The notes below the pieces were generated by a model, which saw only the letters and a list, made by a program, of their open reading frames with translations, was not told where the DNA came from and did not search any database. A DNA stretch of 64,000 bases, taken from Pestalotiopsis fici W106-1 (taxonomy: Eukaryota; Ascomycota; Sordariomycetes; Amphisphaeriales; Sporocadaceae). The stretch covers positions 791,606 to 855,605 of the forward strand of contig NW_006917096.1 in assembly GCF_000516985.1 (NCBI RefSeq), in the 5' to 3' direction. Within the stretch, counting starts at the first letter, position 1. The number at the start of each line of letters is the position of its first letter. This document shows, piece after piece, positions 57,412-64,000 of the stretch. The position numbers were made by a program, and so were the translations under genes.

Positions 57412-60287
57412 TTACCTGATGACGAGGCCGAAACCCACTCTGCCGTCCTGCCTCTGCTCATAATCAGCATTGCCCGTGCTGCGACTCTTGCCATGGCTCA
57501 GGCCCGACGGGCTCAGGGGCGCCACCACGGGAGGTGGCATGGCTCTGCTATTGCCTCCATCGGTCCGGGGGAACAGCGTAAAGCGCGGACCCGGCGCGCC
57601 GACGTAGATGCCCCCGGCCGTCAGCTGCTCGGGCGGAATCTCGATGCGGCCCAGACTGCTGCTCCGTCGTTTCCGGAGATGATGGGGCGGCGCCGCCGCC
57701 GCGGGTCCGCCCCACGGACTCGTTGGCGTCAGGCTCCGCCGGCTGCTCTCGGGCGTGTGCCCGTTGGATGACAGAAACGTGAACCGGCCCCCGCCGTTGG
57801 GATTCGTATTGGTATATGTCGACCGGAGGCTCGACGCCCGACTCGGCCTGTCGCTCCCTAATGTTGTTGTGGTTCTGGCGGTTGCATTGTCGGCTTGTTG
57901 TGTCGTGGTGGTGGCGTTGGGCGGGTCCAATACGACTTGGTCGATATTGAACGCCATGCCCGACGGTCCAATGTTCAAGTCCAGACCGGCCGTTGCCTGC
58001 GCCAGTCCTACGGCGCCCAGCTCACCTGAGCTGCGGCTTAGTCTGCGGAGGGGCAGGGGCGCCGCGGCCTTGTGGGTCATGTTGCTGCCGCTGCCGTCGC
58101 CGCCTCCGTCACTGCTCACGGGCGATACATTGTGCTGGTCCCTCAGCTCGCGGTCCGATTTTGTCAGTCGCACCACGGTCCTCAATGGCGATTTGGGCGG
58201 TGGCGAGAGCGGCGACATGAAGGCGGGCGAGGCCAGCGGTACCTCGAATGTGGAGCTGTAGGGGCTGTTTGCAGAGATCCCAGAGAGGTGGTTATACGGC
58301 CGTGTCGGTTGGGGCGTTGAGAGGTAGTCGCTCGATATCTGGTTGGCGTTGCCGAGACCACTACTAGTTCCGGCATAGTCGTCATAGCCTCCTGGTTGGG
58401 CTGCTCGCTGGGAGAGATCGGAACTCGAGCTTTGTTGCTGTAGGAGAAAACTGATATTGTCTTGGCCATTGTCGGGCACATACTGTTGCCTGGTGGCCAG
58501 ATTTCCGTACGGCGAATAAGGTTGATACACAGGTTGTGCCGGGACGTTCAAACTGGGGATGGGCGGAGGCTGCGAGGTCGTCTCGGGGCCCCAGGATCCC
58601 CACGTGAAGCCCGATGTGCTGCGCGGGCCCGTGGTCGCGCTCGGCAAGGGGTTGAGTGCCAGTGGTGAGACAACGTCGCTGCGTCTGCGTGGCAGAGTGT
58701 CGGATGAAGGCGTCCGGTCTAGAGGCGGACGCTGGAATGGAGAGGATACCTGTGAGATTGGCGCCGAGAAATAGGGAGTCACACTGCTCAAGCTTCTTTG
58801 GGGCTTGTGCGCATTCTCGCCTCCTTGCCTACTTGTACTTCCCACCCGCGCTACCGCGATTCTCTGGCTTCCTCCTTTGCTTCGTCGTTTCATTAGAGAT
58901 AACTTGACGGGCGCTGGCTCCTCTGGCATTCCCGGACCAATCTGTTCTGACCCATAGGTCATGGGATGAAAGTCGAGGCCATGGGAGGTACCTTCTCCAG
59001 GAGGGTACAGGTTGAACTGATCTGATACCCGAGGACTTTCTTCTGGCAGTGGGGGCAAGCTTGGGCGATGTGATGTCAATGGTCCCTTTGGCCCGTCCCT
59101 GGACATTGCAGGCCCAGCTGCTCTCGACTGGACAGACCAGTTTGCCCGCTGCTTTTCGTCTCGGCTCGAGTACCCCTCTGCCCTTCCCGTCTCGTCGTCG
59201 TGGTCAATGGCGTGCAAAACAATTTGGTCGTTGTCCTTGTTGCCGTTGCGCAACTTTTCGAGATACTTTTTTTCTCGCTTCTGGCGGCATAGCATAACCC
59301 CGTATACCACCAGCAAGGTGAATATCGCTGTTCCCACGATTGTGCCAATCACTATGGCAGCAATTTGACTTGGGGTCACTACGAGAACACCCGAATCATC
59401 TGTGCTTCCCGAAGAATTGGGCTGTACAAGGTTGTTGCTCACGTCCTGTGGCCGCTGTCAGTAGGGATATTTCGAGTGTATAATTGTCAGGGACATACAG
59501 CAGTAGCAGTCGGCATGGTGGCGGACGGCATCATGACTGAGGCCTGTGAAGACAGACTAGCCTGGACCGCAACCACAGCGCTCATGGCACTCGCTGCGGC
59601 GCTGGAAGACGCGGCGGCCACGGCACTGCTTGCGCTCAGAGCCGCGCTAGAACTGGCCGCCGCTATAGCACTGCTGGCACTTGCGTTCAGGGCATCCGTG
59701 ACGGCGTTTGCAGAGGCCACCGCCGAGGACGCCGACGCTGACGCGGAAGCCAGAGCTGAAGAGGCCGACGCTGATACGGCACCGGACGCCGCTGCCACGT
59801 CGGCCGAAGATTGCGAGGACAGAGCCGACAATTGGCCCTGAAAACTGGCCGAGACTGAAGCGAGGGCCGAAGCGGCACTGCTTGTCAACGACACGCTTAC
59901 TGACGATGCTAGAGGGCCCAGTGTTGTTGTGGTTGTCTGTGCTGGGTCGCTGGGCGGAGCAGGAGCCGCCGCTGCCGGAGCCGCCGCCGCGGGCTCTTTT
60001 GGTTCTGCCTTTCCAACTTGCCGCTTTTGTGGAAATGGCTTCGACTCGGGATTATTCCTCCGCGTGAGAGTAGATGAACCTTGAATGACACTTTCCGAGA
60101 TTGTTTGTGTCTGCTCGGCCGACCTTGGATTATCCCTTTCCACCAAATTCACCAGCCCACGGATTGTCCTGCTCCCCGTTGTACCCCTTTCCAACATATT
60201 ACTACCATCGTCTCCTCTGTCACCTGCGGAAGCAACCGTTGACGAAGCCAGCAGTAGGATACATGTAATTACACCAACTTGGACCAT
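57412..60287 (-). CDS. Wsc/Mid2-like single-pass surface protein with Ser/Ala stalk
   Basis: Two exons (60287-59499 and 59445-57412) encode 940 residues. A signal peptide (MVQVGVITCILLLASSTVASA) leads to an extracellular part whose last ~140 residues are almost only Ser and Ala with some Val (SASSALASASASASSAV), a likely O-mannosylated rod. One membrane segment lies at about 291-315 (IAAIVIGTIVGTAIFTLLVVYGVML) and is followed by basic residues (RQKREKK). The cytosolic tail of over 600 residues is disordered, proline/serine-rich and dotted with SP/TP sites. This is the layout of cell-wall stress sensors of the Wsc/Mid2 type, but I see no cysteine-rich WSC domain, so the role is inferred from architecture alone. 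The 53-nt intron offers two in-frame AG acceptors; the later CACAG fits the branch site (CTGAC) better. Confidence 0.85.
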
Positions 60288-63200
60288 CTCGATTCATATC
60301 GATATCGCGTTACGAAACCTCGAAGGGGAAAAGTCTGTAGCTCCAATGAGTTTGCCGTCGCGGTCCACCTAGATGTGATCTATGGATAATTCCCGAGACT
60401 CGGCAAGATTGGTAAAATTAAAACAGGTCGGCAAACCGAGGAGAGGGAAAAGTCCAATAACTGAGAATGTACAAACAAGCGTGGGTATAAGTTGGAAAAG
60501 AGAAGCGCACAAAGAAATGCTCCAACCTCTCGGCACCTTGGACGGAGGTATCCCGTGTATGCTGCGATTAGACGACCTTAAGACTATAGACGGGAAACTG
60601 TCCTACACGGTTGCCAGGCGAGATGAGGGATGTCGTGCTGGCCTCATAGGTCGATGAGCACGAAATAATGCACAGTCGAGACCTCGAGTCACAGTAGGCA
60701 AGTAGCTGCTATGGAATGACTGTCAGCAGCAATGACATTTGTTATGTCTGTCTCTCAGAGCCGTCCCATCCACGCATGTGCCGCGCTGTGTTTAAGTTCC
60801 CGAAAAAGAAAAGACGATTATCTTCACGGATACTTCCCGCGCCCTCCCAGCGAAACCGAAATCAAAAGCTCGTGCGACACACATGAGAGCGGGATCCATT
60901 TTGGCTGGCACCAAAAAGCTCTGGGCGGCCAATTCTTGCCTTTGTTTTCTTGCTTGTCGACGATTCATCCCAATTCCTAGACAATCCAATCACGAGTCAA
61001 GTCCACCACATACTCGATCCGGGCACTGTTGGAAAAGCGCCAGCCCCAAACCCGGGTAGTCGGGCTTTGCCCTTTTCGACATGACGTCTGACGGCTCACG
61101 GTCGTGATTTTGGAAGGTGGATGGGCGGAACTGCATCGCACGGCCTCCGGATTCGGGTATAGTCCCATCATCCGATTTCCTGATTCGGCAACCGCCAAAG
61201 AGCGGACCCCGGCCCTCAAACGCGGGTCAGAGAAAAACCTCCTTAGCAGCACGAGACTATAATGGGTGGTAGAGAGATGAGAGACAAGGAAGATGAAGGG
61301 AAAGAAAAAGAAATACTTGTAACCCCTCCCTCCCTAGAGAGACCAAAAAGATTTCCCAATGTAGAAGAGGTACTGCACGTAGTCGTGTCTGGCTTCAGGT
61401 AGGTAGGGCTCAAACCTTACTCCTTGCAGTTTATGAAACAGTCCTGTTCAAGAAAAATCTGACGGGCTCACACGTGTTGGAAAGCTGTCTTCTTTTCCAT
61501 GCCGCTCGAATAGTGAACACATGTCCATTATGAAGCGTACTTTCTTGATAAAAAAAAAATTAGATCTGCGCCGGGTCGAAATGATCAGGAAACCTTTTTC
61601 AACGGTGCGCCTTATTCCTCCCTCTTTGCCCCTGGTCAACTGCAAAACCTAATGCAGATGAAATTGTGCTGTTAATGTACTTTTCGCCCCGCCTCATTGA
61701 AAGCCGACCCAGCCGAAGTAGTATAGTAAAAAAAAGATAACATATAAGGCTTTTTATGTCTTTTCTTTGTGGCCACGACCAAGTTTCCCACGTCAATGTA
61801 CATACGGGATTTTCCGCATACATGGACCAACTGTGACCCTACGAAAGCTGTCAATTCGGTCCTATAAGTGTTTTCGATATTGACGGTAGTGTACCATGAT
61901 AGGCAGCTAATGGAAAGCGGCTCCGTGCTATAGGCCAACAATAAGCATCTGTCATCCCGATGACCTTGCTCCAAGAGGGAGAGTGCAAGAAAACGAACGA
62001 CATTTGGTGTACATGGGTGACATTATATGACCCAAATCTTACCGCTGAAGATTGTCACCCTAACAAGAGCCAAGAGGCGCGTGAGACAGAACGACTCGCC
62101 TGCCAAGCTTCTTTGCCTGCCAATTGCGAGAAACCCATGCATTATGAGTTGACGCCACCAGCTGTACCGTCATTAATGCATGCTGTCGTCCAACTTGAAG
62201 CTGCGAACTCTCTCTCTCGATACGTACGTCTTGCATTCACAGGTTCCGCCTGCATAGCTGAACCGCGACTTAATGTACTTTTTTTTGTGTCTGGCGTGAA
62301 TGAAATAATTGGATGATAAACTAGCAATGAGCGCAGCACTCTCGAGGATCAATTGTCGTACTCGATGTGCATTCAAACTAGATATTTTGTAAATTCATGA
62401 ATATCGAGGCATTACATCCCTGCGAAGATCCTGAATTACTAAAGAAAACAACATTTCATAGAGCTGGTTCCACTCCGAAAGCTCCCATCAACGGGAATGT
62501 GCTGCGACGTTACGCTCCGCGGCTCAACCGACAGGTAGTAGCCGCCGGGCTTAAATCTGGTCGCGAGCTTGTGGTGCCATCGTGAAAGCTTCGAGGTCGG
62601 CAATGACTTTCAATCTTTTTTTTGCTAGCGACCTCGTCTTTAATCCAAGAGTGAACCCCATTTTTGTTTCGAAATATGATCTGCCGGTGATGATCGTGAG
62701 TTTCACAGATGAGCTAATAGGCACACACGGCCTGTCGACATGGTCATATCCGCAACTTCCTACAAGGTCTTGGTGCTACTACTAGGTATTATGGGCCGAT
62801 GCTAGCAATAGCAAGCCGCCCTTTCGTTGAAACGCCTTTTCCCAACTCCACCAAATAACCAACCACGACTCATGAGCAGCCTATATTTCATGTGCAGCAT
62901 TTACATATAGTCACTTAGCTGTTTCTTGTGAATTAGTTGCTTCAGGTTATGGATTAGTCTCAATGTTACTACCCGCTTAGAAAGTTATGGCTCAATTGAC
63001 TTGCTCAACTCCATATACTCGGCCAAAACAGTGTCTAAAGTATCGTGTGTTCTCTTCGGTTAACAATTAAAGTCTTAAAGTCCTTGATACTAAATCTCTT
63101 GGATTATTCATCAAAGCAAATATTTTCCGAATATCAAATCTAACACATCAGCATGCATATTTAATGATTCAAACCTGATACTTTTTGGAGAATATAACAG

Positions 63201-63754
63201 TGCTCTCTAGGGCGAATTTTGCTGGCGAGACGTCGAATCGTTCTTACATAGTATTTGCCTAGTATGCATGGAGCTAAAGGTAGAGTGGTCAATTTGCACG
63301 GGTGAAATCTAGGACAAGCTGATTTCAGAAAGACATGAGAGAGAAGAACAATCGATTCTGATGTTACAGCGAGTAGCCAATTCTTAGAGTCATGTTGAGA
63401 CAGAAACCGCCTGGCTTTACTTGCACCATGCTAAATGCATGATTTATCACATTTACAATCTGGACTTGTCTTTTCATAGAAAAGAAAGATGTTTATTCTC
63501 AATTTCAGAAGTTCATACTAAGGGAACTTGAATATTTTTTGAGCCAATATTATAGAATGTGTTCAATGCAATATCCGTCACCTGTGACCTTGTTATTTGG
63601 TCCAAGTCCTAGCTTGCTCAGTCTTGGCTCCCGCACAGTCGCCATCCCCACTCCGCTACCCTCCATGTGCGCGATTTCTTGTATGCACGGATATATAATC
63701 TCTTGAACCGCAGTTTCAACATCCAATCATCAAATCATGATGATTAACACCTCC
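60288..63754. other. Intergenic, AT-rich toward the tRNA gene
   Basis: About 3.5 kb without a supportable gene. The part near 60288 is the promoter side of the surface-protein gene. From about 62.8 kb to the tRNA the sequence is AT-rich and low in coding character. A 118-codon frame at 61960-62316 has no family resemblance and was not called. Confidence 0.6.
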
Positions 63755-63839
63755 GGGGATGTGGTCTAGTGGTATGACGTTTCCTTAGCATGCGATAAAA
63801 GCATGGAAAAGGTTCTGGGTTCGATTCCCAGCTTCTCCA
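63755..63839 (+). tRNA. tRNA-Ala (AGC) with 13-nt intron
   Basis: The 72-nt mature sequence folds as a cloverleaf: acceptor GGGGATG with CTTCTCC (one U-U mismatch and one G-U pair), D-arm GTC...GAC, anticodon stem TTTCC/GGAAA, T-arm CTGGG-TTCGATT-CCCAG, discriminator A at 63839. The anticodon AGC is at 63787-63789. A 13-nt intron (63791-63803) sits after position 37, the canonical place. Internal promoters are A box TGGTCTAGTGG (63762-63772) and B box GGTTCGATTCC (63818-63828). AGC will be read as IGC after deamination. Confidence 0.95.
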
Positions 63840-63841
63840 CA

Positions 63842-63855
63842 TTTTTGCTCTTTTT
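63842..63855 (+). terminator. RNA polymerase III terminator of tRNA-Ala
   Basis: Two runs of five T (63842-63846 and 63851-63855) begin three bases after the tRNA, the expected Pol III stop signal with a back-up. Confidence 0.85.
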
Positions 63856-64000
63856 CACTATATTTAGCTTGTAATTTTGCTGTTCTATGTCCCAACCACT
63901 GATTATTTTTATGACTGGCTTGCAGTCTTGATTGTTGTACCGGTGAAGAGACGATGCCTTTTACGAACTGTCATCCCATCGCCTTCCACAAGACAATCAT

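Noticed and set aside
59446..59460. Earlier AG acceptor in the surface-protein intron adding three residues
   Set aside because: The AG directly follows the branch site (CTGAC-AG), too close for splicing; the later CACAG is preferred.
61960..62316. 118-codon plus-strand frame before the tRNA
   Set aside because: No recognisable motif or gene context, and the neighbouring sequence is AT-rich and non-coding.

Overview
The window looks like nuclear DNA from a filamentous ascomycete, most likely a sordariomycete (Pezizomycotina). Most genes carry short introns of about 50-70 nt with GTRNGT-type donors and CTAAC/CTGAC-type branch sites. The protein set is typical of that group: Mif2/CENP-C, GEP3, a Mug190-type C2/SMP protein, an Erd2 receptor, DNA polymerase iota with a C-terminal zinc finger, an EEVD-ending Hsp70, and a LicD-family protein. 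A 100-N assembly gap lies at 298-397. I cannot name the genus from sequence alone.

I support 21 protein-coding genes and one tRNA-Ala. In order: a small secreted protein (1384-1928, -); mitoribosomal mL61 (2459-3276, -), divergent from the mitoribosome-assembly GTPase GEP3 (3664-5844, +); a Mug190-like lipid-transfer/C2 protein (6446-10222, -); a disordered, CDK-site-rich protein (12143-13456, -); DNA polymerase iota (15800-17640, +); a dienelactone hydrolase (18901-20077, +); cytosolic HSP70 with heat-shock elements (21695-23911, +); twin-CX9C EMI1 (24884-25681, -), divergent from YME2 (26487-29329, +); MIF2 (29914-32108, -), divergent from RNH201 (32881-33963, +); SEY1 (34226-37027, -); a PAQR/hemolysin-III membrane protein (38503-39596, +); TAF10 (41706-42371, +); mitoribosomal RSM19 (42814-43360, -); a secreted GMC oxidoreductase (44476-46624, +); a LicD-family protein (51806-52757, +); a UBL-WLM metalloprotease (53901-54935, -); the HDEL receptor ERD2 (55976-56680, +); a Wsc/Mid2-like surface protein (57412-60287, -); and an intron-containing tRNA-Ala(AGC) (63755-63839, +).

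The genes do not form a metabolic cluster. They are mainly housekeeping genes for mitochondrial translation and inner-membrane maintenance, ER shape and retrieval, kinetochore, transcription, DNA repair and heat shock. A few genes of more variable type are mixed in (secreted protein, GMC oxidoreductase, LicD protein, surface sensor). Several divergent pairs share one upstream region. The clearest is mL61/GEP3, both tied to the mitochondrial ribosome.

Exon structures were assembled by hand from splice signals, frame and family resemblance. Exon sums are multiples of three for every gene. I found no convincing new multi-gene system. The observations most worth a second look are a possible 3-nt micro-exon or twin intron in mL61, a 16-nt micro-exon in RSM19, an open 60-nt intron inside the MIF2 cupin domain, a coding-like but frame-broken locus at about 40.4-40.9 kb behind a TATA box, and a 5.2-kb gene-free region upstream of the LicD gene.
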